From the NCBI GenBank assembly GCA_937967755.1, contig CALBTA010000288.1:1-5458 (forward strand): 5,458 nt of DNA, in the 5' to 3' direction. A model generated the notes under the pieces. It searched no databases and was not told the origin of the DNA. It worked only from the letters and a program-made list of their open reading frames with translations. Shown piece after piece: positions 1 to 5,458 of the stretch. The stretch comes from an uncultured Planctomycetaceae bacterium. Lineage in GTDB: Bacteria > Planctomycetota > Planctomycetia > Pirellulales > Pirellulaceae. The position numbers and the translations under genes were made by a program. How positions within the stretch are numbered: the stretch's first letter is position 1; each line of letters opens with the position of its first letter.

Positions 1-2
1 AG

Positions 3-1601
3 GTCGCCGGCGATGGGGCGGCAAACAGCGCTTTGCAGGTCAGCGCAGCGGAGAAGGTTGAAATTGCGCCGCCAAACGACGATCATCGTGCCGAAAACCC
101 GGGCGCGAATGCTCTCGCGGACAACCACCCCTCGCCCGATGCCCTTAGCATTGAGCGTGAAAACGCCAGCTTCGGCGCGCAATCTCGCCCCGATGCGAAT
201 CGCACTGCGTCGCGGGCGCAGGCGCAGTTCCACAACGAAGTGACCAGTCCAGCGGCCGCTCCGCAAGTTCCCGCTGCGGGCGGCGGAGCGGCACTAGAGG
301 TAGCGGGGGCAGAATTCGCAGGTGCGGGAGCGGGCTTCGCGCATGGCAGCCAATCTGCCGATGCATTTTCGATACAGCGCGCGAAGGAGAGCAAGCAACA
401 AGCGGCGCTGGGGTACGCCGACATGACCGTGGTCAGCGTCGATGTCACGCCTGATGCTCTTTCCCGCGGGTTCATGGATCAATTGCTCGCCAAGCACAAG
501 ATTCAGACTGATCGTGCCCGGGCGGCGTTCGATCAGACCGCTGGGTTGGCATGGGCGGGTGATCAAGCTTTGAAAGCGAAGCGCGAACATGATTTGCGAA
601 ACCAACTCGCCGGAGGCCAGGCGCAACAGCAGGGGCAAGGAGAGGGTTCGGGACAAGGTGGACAGCAAGGTGGTCAACAAGGCAGTGCCGAACAAGGCGA
701 CGGCCCAGCCCAACTTGCGCAAGCGGAAGCCGAAGGCCAGGCGGCGATTCGCGATGAACTTGCCAAGCAAGGCGGAGTGTCGAGCGAGTTGACCGAACAG
801 CAACGCAAGTTGTCGGGCCGGCAAGATCGGGCGCGGCGATCTTCGATAGATAGCGATGTCGATGTCGTGGTCGTTGTTGCGACACAGCAGCAGATAACAG
901 ATCTGCTCGAAGACATGCAGAGCCAGCAGCAAGATGTTTTGGCGGTCGCTTACGATCAACCGAAGGGGGCGTGGGCAACAAACCGGTTCGCGGCCCCGCA
1001 AGAGGCTGTACAGAAGAACGAAACCAGCATAGAAGCCGGGGGAGAAAAGTCGAAGCTCAACTCGAATGCGCCAGGTGCGGGCAACAATTCCTCAGATGCG
1101 GGCGATGACCAGGCCGCCGACGTTAGCGCTCAGGGCCTCACCGCTCCGCCGGAATCGACGCTCGATTCAGTTAGCGACCCAAAGTACCGCGGCCGAAAAA
1201 TTGACGGCGACGAAGAAAGCTTTCGCGGCATCGCCCGGCGTCTGCATTTGCCGGAGAATTTTCAGCGACTAATGCCGCTCGAAGGCAATGGTCAGTCAGC
1301 CGGGGAAGCCCCTTCGCGGCAGCCTCACACTGTGGCGAATTCCGCTCCCCAGCGCGAAGCCCAAGGCGGCGAAGCCTATCAGCGAGAGGTCGAGCATGCG
1401 GAAAAATCTACACAAAAATCCGGCGAAGAGCCGCTTGTTCGGATGCTGTTCGTCCTGAGGGCTGTTGATCGCGGCAATCTGGTTTCGCCCGCCCGGGTAG
1501 TTCCGCCAGCCAGCGACGCGGCCTTGGAAGTTCCGGCCAGCGGCCAGCCCGTTGACGCCGCGGAAGTTGAGGCGGCTCCGGCCGGGGCGGTTGACGAGTA
1601 G
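3..1601 (+). CDS. C-terminal part of a large low-complexity protein, possibly planctomycete anti-sigma-factor-like (5' end outside window)
   Basis: The reading frame is open from nt 3, the first complete codon in frame, to the TAG at 1599-1601. The gene therefore starts upstream of the window, and the TTG at nt 33 need not be its start. The visible 532 codons begin with a disordered Ala/Asn/Pro-rich stretch. A predicted strand and helix follow (TVVSVDVTPDALSRGFMDQL, then LAKHKI, about nt 426-506), then a Gln/Gly-rich spacer (about nt 600-760). A second beta-alpha-beta-like segment (VDVVVVVATQQQITDLLEDM, about nt 859-950) comes next. After another charged disordered region, one hydrophobic strand (LVRMLFVLRAVD) leads into an Ala/Pro/Val-rich end. 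No transmembrane helix or catalytic motif is visible. From memory, the paired strand segments and the xxVLFVLR ending resemble the extracytoplasmic half of planctomycete zf-HC2/anti-sigma-like membrane proteins. That assignment is an inference; the N-terminal zinc finger and membrane span would lie outside the window. The coding frame is solid, the function is weak. Confidence 0.7.
   Translation, partial: VAGDGAANSALQVSAAEKVEIAPPNDDHRAENPGANALADNHPSPDALSIERENASFGAQSRPDANRTASRAQAQFHNEVTSPAAAPQVPAAGGGAALEVAGAEFAGAGAGFAHGSQSADAFSIQRAKESKQQAALGYADMTVVSVDVTPDALSRGFMDQLLAKHKIQTDRARAAFDQTAGLAWAGDQALKAKREHDLRNQLAGGQAQQQGQGEGSGQGGQQGGQQGSAEQGDGPAQLAQAEAEGQAAIRDELAKQGGVSSELTEQQRKLSGRQDRARRSSIDSDVDVVVVVATQQQITDLLEDMQSQQQDVLAVAYDQPKGAWATNRFAAPQEAVQKNETSIEAGGEKSKLNSNAPGAGNNSSDAGDDQAADVSAQGLTAPPESTLDSVSDPKYRGRKIDGDEESFRGIARRLHLPENFQRLMPLEGNGQSAGEAPSRQPHTVANSAPQREAQGGEAYQREVEHAEKSTQKSGEEPLVRMLFVLRAVDRGNLVSPARVVPPASDAALEVPASGQPVDAAEVEAAPAGAVDE
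600..762 (+). repeat. Gln/Gly-rich low-complexity coding repeat
   Basis: Inside the first gene, the codons at 651-686 read as short Gly-Gln units (GQGGQQGGQQGS). The DNA shows near-copies of a 12-nt unit: CAGCAAGGTGGT at 663-674 and CAACAAGGCAGT at 675-686. The flanking codons are also rich in Gln, Gly, Glu and Ala. Synonymous differences between units (CAG/CAA, GGT/GGC) show that the peptide composition, not only the DNA, has been kept. It probably acts as a flexible spacer between the two structured segments on either side. Confidence 0.65.
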
Positions 1602-1610
1602 GCGTTCAGT

Positions 1611-1660
1611 CCACAAACTCGCAGGCAGAGCTTTCGTTTCTCATCTGCCTCTGTTTGTGG
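1611..1660 (+). terminator. Strong two-part inverted repeat between genes 1 and 2 (terminator or leader hairpin)
   Basis: The outer arms CCACAAAC (1611-1618) and GTTTGTGG (1653-1660) are perfect 8-bp complements. The inner arms AGGCAGA (1623-1629) and TCTGCCT (1644-1650) are perfect 7-bp complements. A 4/2-nt internal loop separates the stems, and the inner loop is 14 nt. The structure begins 9 nt after the stop codon of the upstream gene, the usual place for a terminator. It lacks the following T-run of a classical intrinsic terminator on either strand. It ends 16 nt before the next ATG, so it could equally be a leader hairpin or a 3'-end stabiliser. Confidence 0.45.
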
Positions 1661-1676
1661 CAACTATTGAACCGCC

Positions 1677-1892
1677 ATGTCTGATGTAACTATTCGTTTG
1701 CGTGACCCCGGGCCACTGGTCGACGACGGCCCCGTCAAGTTGATTGACGCCGAAGGTAACACCTACGAGATCGACTCTTCCAAGCCGGCGGTCGCATTGT
1801 GCCGTTGCGGCCAATCGCAGCGCCGCCCGTTTTGCGACGGCACGCACAAAAGTTGCGGCTTCGACGCGGCTGATCGGGTGGAAGTGACATAG
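1677..1892 (+). CDS. CDGSH iron-sulfur domain protein
   Basis: This is a complete 71-aa cytoplasmic protein with no signal peptide. Residues 42-57 (CRCGQSQRRPFCDGTH) fit the CDGSH signature C-x-C-x2-S/T-x3-P-x-C-D-G-S/A/T-H exactly. In this family C42, C44, C53 and H57 bind one [2Fe-2S] cluster through a three-Cys, one-His set that makes the cluster redox-active and labile to acid. Residues 1-40 form a short strand-rich lead (VTIRLRDPGPL, VKLIDAEGNTYEI), typical of single-motif bacterial CDGSH proteins, which usually act as dimers or as small electron or cluster carriers. The substrate or partner cannot be read from the sequence. The ATG at 1677 is the only sensible start. No Shine-Dalgarno sequence precedes it, and a hairpin ends 16 nt upstream. 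The flanking genes give no obvious functional clue. Confidence 0.93.
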   Translation: MSDVTIRLRDPGPLVDDGPVKLIDAEGNTYEIDSSKPAVALCRCGQSQRRPFCDGTHKSCGFDAADRVEVT

Positions 1893-1900
1893 CCCCGCTA

Positions 1901-1999
1901 CTCCCTCTCCCTATGGGAGAGGGCCGGGGTGAGGGCTGAAGCGTGTCTCGCTTCACCCTCATCCGGCCTTCGGCCACCTTCTCCCAAAGGGAGAAGGGC
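1901..1999. repeat. Intergenic palindrome cluster (REP/MITE-like element)
   Basis: Almost the whole gap between the CDGSH and YjbQ genes is palindromic. Stem 1 has arms CCCTCTCCC (1903-1911) and GGGAGAGGG (1915-1923) around TAT. Stem 2 has TGAAGCG (1937-1943) facing CGCTTCA (1949-1955), extended outward by GTGAGGG against CCCTCAT and by CCGG against CCGG with small mismatches. A small GGCC-TTC-GGCC hairpin lies at 1965-1975. Stem 3 has CCTTCTCCC (1977-1985) and GGGAGAAGG (1989-1997) around AAA. The left and right thirds are also imperfect inverted copies of each other, so the unit as a whole is a diverged large palindrome. It resembles the dispersed CTCCCTCTCCC/GGTGAGGG-type repeats seen between genes in many GC-rich bacteria (from memory). 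It has no coding capacity. It may also end transcription or protect the CDGSH transcript. Confidence 0.8.
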
Positions 2000-2025
2000 T
2001 TGAAACCTAACCGCGTCTTTATGCC

Positions 2026-2445
2026 ATGACCTGGACGCAAGAATTTATCGAACTCGCCCCGCGGCGGCGCGGCTTTCACCTGATCACCAACGAAGTGATC
2101 GCATCGCTTCCGCAGTTGCGCAGCGTACAGGTCGGCCTGCTGCACGTCTTCATCCAGCACACGTCGGCGTCGCTAACAATCAATGAGAACGCCGATCCCG
2201 ATGTGCCTGTTGACATGGAGTCGTCGATCAACGCCATCGCCCCTGAGGACTTTCCCTACACCCACACCATGGAGGGCCCCGACGACATGCCAGCCCATGT
2301 GAAGGCCAGTCTGCTGGGCAGCAGTGTGTCCATTCCCATACGGAATGGGCGGCTCTTGCTGGGGACGTGGCAAGGGATTTACCTTTGTGAACACCGCAAC
2401 CGGGCCGGTAGCCGCCGCCTGGTGCTGACTCTTTTGGGCGAGTAG
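2026..2445 (+). CDS. yjbQ: YjbQ/UPF0047 family protein (secondary thiamine-phosphate synthase family)
   Basis: This is a complete 139-aa soluble protein, the normal length for the family. Family landmarks are clear: HTSASLTINENADPDV at residues 45-60, the EGPDDMPAHVK block at 83-93, and the signature LLGTWQGIYLCEHRN at 111-125. H45, H80, H91 and E122/H123 are the sort of clustered polar residues that line the pocket in solved members. Family proteins form small trimeric beta-rich folds. The E. coli member has weak thiamine-phosphate synthase activity in vivo, but the true physiological role is uncertain, so the name should not be read as proof of thiamine synthesis. No other thiamine gene is in the window. 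The ATG at 2026 starts right after the palindrome cluster with no close Shine-Dalgarno sequence; the ATG at 2021 is out of frame and hits a stop at once. Gene and family are firm, biochemical role is open. Confidence 0.93.
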   Translation: MTWTQEFIELAPRRRGFHLITNEVIASLPQLRSVQVGLLHVFIQHTSASLTINENADPDVPVDMESSINAIAPEDFPYTHTMEGPDDMPAHVKASLLGSSVSIPIRNGRLLLGTWQGIYLCEHRNRAGSRRLVLTLLGE

Positions 2446-2471
2446 ACGGCGGCCGCGTGACGTAATGGGAC

Positions 2472-2501
2472 TTGCGGCACGTGATGAGGTTAGAATAATA
2501 A
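2472..2501 (+). promoter_or_regulatory. Possible promoter for the receiver-ATPase gene
   Basis: A TTGCGG box at 2472-2477 lies 18 nt before TAATAA at 2496-2501. The overlapping TAGAAT at 2491-2496 is a better -10 match, but its spacing to TTGCGG is only 13 nt. The A/T-rich patch stands out from the surrounding GC-rich DNA and sits about 45 nt before the chosen start codon. The match to a housekeeping promoter is partial and rests on E. coli-type consensus, so this is only a candidate. Confidence 0.25.
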
Positions 2502-2544
2502 ACCCGCATCTACCCTTCTTTTCTCGAAACGGTCGGTGGCCCTC

Positions 2545-3438
2545 ATGCCCAAGATTCTGATAGTTGATGATCTTCGCAGCGACCGCGACTTGATGTCGGC
2601 GATCTTAAGCAAGGACCGCCCTTGGGAAGTTGAAACCGCGACCGACGGGCGCGACGCATTCACCAAAGTCGAAGCTTCGATCCCCGATGTGGTCGTGACC
2701 GATTTGCAAATGCCGGAGATGGATGGGTTTCAGTTGGTCGCCGCGCTGAAGCAGCGTTTCCCGTTTCTGCCTGTGGTGCTGGTGACCGCCAAGGGAAGTG
2801 AAGAGATCGCTATTCGCGCACTGCGGGAAGGTGCGGCCAGCTATGTGCCGAAGCGGGCTTTGTCCAGCGATTTGGTTGAGACGGTTTCCAACGTGTTGGA
2901 ACTGGCATCGAAGAAGAAGGACGAGGCCCGGCTGATGCAATGCCTGCGGACACATGTTCGCCGGTTGGAGTTTGAAGTCGAGAACGACCGCGACCTGTTG
3001 GCACCGTTGGTGAACTGCCTGCAAACCAACCTGATGGATTTGGGCGTGTGCAGCGAAGCCGAGAGCTTGCAGGTTGGCATGGCGCTGGATGAAGCGCTCG
3101 TCAATGCGCTGTACCACGGCAACTTGGAGGTCAGCTCCAAGCTGAAGGACGAAGACGACCGGGCGTACTACAACCTGGCTGAGGAGCGCGCGAAGCAATC
3201 GCCCTACCGCGAACGGCGGATTCATGTTCAAGCCGATATTTCGCCTGAGGAAGCTTGCATCGTGATGCGCGATCAAGGCCCCGGGTTCGATCCCGAATCG
3301 CTGCCCGACCCGACCGATCCCGAAAACCTGCTCCGGGTCCACGGACGCGGCATCTTGCTGATGCGAACGTTCATGGACAGCGTCGAGTTCAACGATCAAG
3401 GAAATGAAGTCACGATGGTGAAGAAGCTGAGCGCGTGA
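2545..3438 (+). CDS. Response regulator receiver fused to RsbW-like ATPase (anti-sigma/partner-switching type)
   Basis: This is a 297-aa cytoplasmic protein in two parts. Residues 1-120 are a CheY-like receiver with every key residue present: acidic pocket D8/D9, phospho-acceptor D53 in VVTDLQMPEMDG, T81 in LVTAKG and K103 in YVPKRAL. Residues about 125-150 look like a helical linker. Residues about 150-297 are a GHKL ATPase of the RsbW/HATPase_c_2 type: N-box DEALVNALYHGN (182-193), G1 box DQGPGFDP (243-250) and G2 box HGRGILLM (266-273). A charged loop (about 200-225) separates the N-box from the G1 box. There is no His phosphorylation site, so this is not a classical sensor kinase. By family it probably phosphorylates or sequesters a protein partner, with phosphorylation at D53 switching its activity. 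No partner gene adjoins it. I chose ATG 2545 (MPKILIVDD, the standard receiver start, with GGTGG 5 nt upstream) over the in-frame GTG at 2536. Confidence 0.9.
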   Translation: MPKILIVDDLRSDRDLMSAILSKDRPWEVETATDGRDAFTKVEASIPDVVVTDLQMPEMDGFQLVAALKQRFPFLPVVLVTAKGSEEIAIRALREGAASYVPKRALSSDLVETVSNVLELASKKKDEARLMQCLRTHVRRLEFEVENDRDLLAPLVNCLQTNLMDLGVCSEAESLQVGMALDEALVNALYHGNLEVSSKLKDEDDRAYYNLAEERAKQSPYRERRIHVQADISPEEACIVMRDQGPGFDPESLPDPTDPENLLRVHGRGILLMRTFMDSVEFNDQGNEVTMVKKLSA

Positions 3439-3448
3439 AACGCTTTGG

Positions 3449-5002
3449 CTACTTGCCCAATCGGATCTTAATCGCATCGAATTCGGCGTTGCCGCCGGTG
3501 CGTCCGCTTCGTTCCAGGCCGACGCGGTTGAAATCGCCCAGTTGCTCCGCGGTGACGGTGAAAACTTTCTTGTGTGGCCGTCCGCCGTTGCCGCCGGTGA
3601 CGGTCACATCGAACTCGGCCCCGTCGCCGCGGGTTTCGACGCGAATGATCATTTCGTGAACCACTCCATTGACTGGCTCGAACGCCATGTCTTCGTTGCC
3701 GAAGATGTAGTCGTGCTCATCGGTCGTCTCTGCACGGAACGCGCCACCGCCTAGTCCGGGGTGGAACAAGACTTTCACGCGCCCGATCGACACGCCCATG
3801 TGCCAACCGAAATTGTTTCCTTCGGTGCCGCTCAGGCGAGCGGTTACTTCGACCTGATCGGGCCAGCGGTCGCGGCCGATCATCTTTTGCGAGGTGATGT
3901 ACAGCCGCTGATCGCCTTCGTCGTTGTTGCCGTCGATAATCAGTTTCCCGCCGGCGACTTTTGCCGGCCCGTTGTTGTCGGCGGAGTACTGAAACCGGCC
4001 GTATCCCTTGGCGACCGATTTGGCGTCGCGGGTGAAAGACTCTTCCAACGTGTTCCGGCCGGCGGTCAGGTCGTGGCGGCGTGCGCCAAGTTGCGTGTCG
4101 AAGTCCGCGGAAGCCAGGTTCGCTGTTTGCCATTGCTGCCAACCTTCGGCCAGCGATTTGGCCTTCTCCAGTTCCACGCGGTGGCCCGTCTTCATTTGCA
4201 ACAGCGCATCGGCCTGCCAGGCGATGTCGTCAATTTCGCTGGCGGTTAGTTCGATCAATGTCAGGACGGACTCCCGCGGCTTGCGGTCGATCAATGCCCG
4301 GGCGGCGGCCAACTGAACCAGCGCGCTTTCGGCTTCCAGCAGTGGAACTATCCGGTCAACCGACGCGTCACCCTGCGCGATTTCCAGCGCAACGATGACC
4401 GCGGCGCGAACGCCTGCTGTCTTGTGATCCAACGACCGTTCCAACAGCTTCGCATGAGAGGCATCCGCGCATGCCCACAATGCCTGGGCGGCGATGCTTT
4501 GGGTGTGCTCGTCCGGCAAGATCGGCAGCGTCTGCAAAATGGCGGCGGTCGCATTCGCGTCCGCGCGGGCGGTCAACACTTGTAATGCGGCGGTCGTTAA
4601 GCTCTGCCGCAATACGATCGTCTGTTCGGAACTGAGTTGCTCGAGAATCTTTTCACACCGCCAACTCACTTCCGGGTCCTTCGACTTCGACGCTTCGGTC
4701 ACCATCCGCCGGGCGGCATCGCCAAACGTCGGCAGCTTCTTGAATGCCGCTTCGCGTACGGCGAATTCCGTATCCGATAGTTGCTTGATCAGTTTGGCGA
4801 TTTCCTCTTGGCGTTTCGCGTCGGGTTGAAGGCGTTGGAGGAACTCAATCAACTCCGCCGTTTCGGTCCCCACGCCGTTTTGCCTTAAGATCAACTCTGC
4901 GTCAGATGCTTCCTGTGCTGACAGCGGCGAAGTCGGGGCGAACGCGAACGCCAAAAGGCCAACGCATATCACGCTGCAACAGGTTCGGTCTGATAAACGC
5001 AT
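3449..5002 (-). CDS. Exported HEAT-repeat protein with C-terminal beta-sandwich-like module
   Basis: This is a complete 517-aa protein. Residues 1-29 form a signal peptide: basic start (R2, R6), hydrophobic core VICVGLLAFAFA, and likely cleavage after LSA, before QEASDAE. Residues about 62-270 are alpha-helical HEAT-like repeats. The block at 66-122 (LIKQLSDTEFAVREAAFKKL, then DPEVSWRCEKIL) matches the form common in planctomycete exported HEAT proteins. Further repeats include QSIAAQALWACAD, AGVRAAVIVALEIA and LVQLAAARALIDR. A GWQQWQ segment at 287-292 recalls the Trp-rich link seen after such repeats. From about 315 the protein becomes beta-rich and Gly/Asp-rich (KLIIDGNNDEGD, NNFGWHMGVSIGRVKVLF, EFDVTVTGG, NAEFDAIKIR). 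This suggests a concanavalin/LamG-like sandwich, perhaps for sugar or surface binding, but I see no catalytic set. It runs opposite to the receiver-ATPase gene with a 10-nt gap between stops. It lies downstream of the GNAT gene on the same strand. No Shine-Dalgarno sequence is visible at the ATG. Confidence 0.87.
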   Translation of the reverse strand: MRLSDRTCCSVICVGLLAFAFAPTSPLSAQEASDAELILRQNGVGTETAELIEFLQRLQPDAKRQEEIAKLIKQLSDTEFAVREAAFKKLPTFGDAARRMVTEASKSKDPEVSWRCEKILEQLSSEQTIVLRQSLTTAALQVLTARADANATAAILQTLPILPDEHTQSIAAQALWACADASHAKLLERSLDHKTAGVRAAVIVALEIAQGDASVDRIVPLLEAESALVQLAAARALIDRKPRESVLTLIELTASEIDDIAWQADALLQMKTGHRVELEKAKSLAEGWQQWQTANLASADFDTQLGARRHDLTAGRNTLEESFTRDAKSVAKGYGRFQYSADNNGPAKVAGGKLIIDGNNDEGDQRLYITSQKMIGRDRWPDQVEVTARLSGTEGNNFGWHMGVSIGRVKVLFHPGLGGGAFRAETTDEHDYIFGNEDMAFEPVNGVVHEMIIRVETRGDGAEFDVTVTGGNGGRPHKKVFTVTAEQLGDFNRVGLERSGRTGGNAEFDAIKIRLGK

Positions 5003-5029
5003 GTATTTTGATGAGTGAGATAGGATCAG

Positions 5030-5054
5030 AAACAGAAAGCGACGACCAGTCGCC
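5030..5054 (-). terminator. Weak intrinsic-terminator-like hairpin after the GNAT gene
   Basis: Read on the minus strand, GCGAC and GTCGC (plus-strand 5049-5053 and 5039-5043) pair as a perfect 5-bp stem around a 5-nt loop, with one more possible G-U pair. TTTCTGTTTCT follows directly. This lies about 40 nt after the GNAT stop codon and about 35 nt before the HEAT gene start. The stem is short and the T-run is interrupted, so termination may be partial and the two genes could still be co-transcribed. Confidence 0.35.
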
Positions 5055-5092
5055 GCACTCCAATGCCTAGGAACATTGTATTCACAGCCGGG

Positions 5093-5458
5093 CTACGATG
5101 TCTTCCGCAATACGATGCCGCGGCCAGTTTCTTCGAATCCCAACTTGGCATAAAGCCCCAAAGCGGCTTCGTTCTTCTGCATTGCCTGCACCTGGCAGCG
5201 GGAAACGCCGTAGGCATGCAGTTGGCGCAGCGCCTCGCCGATCAGGAACGTCGCTAGGGCTTGGCGGTGATACTGCTGCACGGTTGACAAGTCGACCAGC
5301 CCGACCGCTTGGACTCCCCAACTGCTGGCCAGCGGTTCCAAATCCCAGAACGTGACGCTGCACGCGGGCGATTCCTCCCCGGGCGATCGCAATACGAAAC
5401 GTGTCCGGTCGGAGAGCGAAAACTGGCACGCTTCCCACCAATGGCGCAGCGGCGGGTC
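5093..5458 (-). CDS. GNAT-family N-acetyltransferase, C-terminal part (start beyond right edge)
   Basis: The minus-strand frame is open from the right edge of the window to a TAG at 5095-5093, giving at least 121 codons. The TTG at 5392 lies inside the domain and is unlikely to be the true start. The visible part begins DPPLRHWWEACQFSLSD, followed by strands TRFVLRS and SVTFWDLEPL. The strand GVQAVGLVDLST then leads into the acetyl-CoA loop region (QYHRQALATFLIGEALRQL), and CQVQAMQKNEAALGLYAKLGF is the family's C-terminal motif: Asn in the loop, then the helix carrying Tyr, and the LGF strand. This order is diagnostic of GNAT acyl-CoA transferases, which move an acetyl group to an amine. The substrate cannot be predicted. 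The usual Gly of the R/Q-x-x-G-x-G/A loop is Ala here. The gene is upstream of the HEAT gene in the same direction, 90 nt apart. Confidence 0.85.
   Translation of the reverse strand, partial: DPPLRHWWEACQFSLSDRTRFVLRSPGEESPACSVTFWDLEPLASSWGVQAVGLVDLSTVQQYHRQALATFLIGEALRQLHAYGVSRCQVQAMQKNEAALGLYAKLGFEETGRGIVLRKTS

Noticed and set aside
33..35. TTG at nt 33 as the true start of the first gene
   Set aside because: The frame is open upstream to the window edge with similar Ala/Gly-rich composition, and no ribosome-binding sequence is seen. The gene more likely begins outside the window.
855..885. Transmembrane segment in the first protein (VDVVVVVA run)
   Set aside because: The hydrophobic run is only about eight residues, broken by Asp and followed by polar Gln/Thr. 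It fits a buried beta-strand, not a membrane helix.
294..1001. Minus-strand 235-codon open frame opposite the first gene
   Set aside because: Its translation is rich in Arg, Leu and Cys with no recognisable domain, and it mirrors the biased codons of the plus-strand gene. It is most likely a shadow of GC-rich coding DNA.
1901..1999. CRISPR array in the palindromic gap
   Set aside because: The repeats are inverted and adjacent rather than direct repeats of constant length separated by unique spacers.
2461..2500. Sigma-54 type promoter before the receiver-ATPase gene
   Set aside because: A GGCAC sequence is present, but the required downstream TTGC-type element with GC at the -12 position is missing at the correct spacing.
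2536..2544. GTG at 2536 as start of the receiver-ATPase gene
   Set aside because: It would add only three residues (VAL) before MPKILIVDD. The ATG at 2545 gives the standard receiver N-terminus and has a GGTGG sequence 5 nt upstream.
2605..3477. Minus-strand 290-codon open frame opposite the receiver-ATPase gene
   Set aside because: It lies antisense to a gene with clear motifs, also overlaps the HEAT gene stop, and its translation (His/Gln/Val-rich) shows no domain.

Overview
The window looks like chromosomal DNA from a planctomycete (Pirellulales-like). This is inferred from gene style, not from a marker gene. The pointers are GC-rich codon use, almost no Shine-Dalgarno sequences, a receiver domain fused to an RsbW-like ATPase, an exported HEAT-repeat protein with a beta-rich C-terminal module, and a long low-complexity protein that resembles the outer part of planctomycete anti-sigma-factor-like proteins. 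No mobile-element gene, tRNA, rRNA or CRISPR array is visible.

Layout, left to right. (1) nt 3-1601, plus strand: the C-terminal 532 codons of a large protein whose start lies outside the window. It has two short beta-alpha-type segments separated by a Gln/Gly-rich spacer, and an Ala/Pro/Val-rich tail. (2) nt 1611-1660: a strong two-part inverted repeat ending 16 nt before the next start codon. (3) nt 1677-1892, plus: a 71-aa CDGSH iron-sulfur protein. (4) nt 1901-1999: a compact cluster of palindromes (REP/MITE-like) filling most of the gap. (5) nt 2026-2445, plus: a YjbQ/UPF0047 family protein. (6) nt 2545-3438, plus: a response regulator receiver joined to an RsbW-type histidine-kinase-like ATPase domain. 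(7) nt 3449-5002, minus: an exported HEAT-repeat protein, convergent with gene 6 and only 10 nt from it. (8) nt 5093-5458, minus: the C-terminal part of a GNAT acetyltransferase, running off the right edge. No gene-free stretch exceeds 300 nt; the longest is the 133-nt gap holding the palindrome cluster.

How the genes relate: no pathway clearly links them. The regulator at 2545-3438 is the best candidate for a signalling role, as a phosphorylation-controlled anti-sigma or partner-switching kinase, but no cognate sensor kinase, PP2C phosphatase, STAS antagonist or sigma factor is next to it. If gene 1 really is anti-sigma-like, two sigma-control proteins lie within 3.5 kb. That is a loose inference. 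I see no convincing evidence for a wholly new defence or biosynthetic system. The items most worth a second look are the palindrome cluster, the hairpin before the CDGSH gene, the Gln/Gly insertion in gene 1, and the altered acetyl-CoA loop of the GNAT protein.
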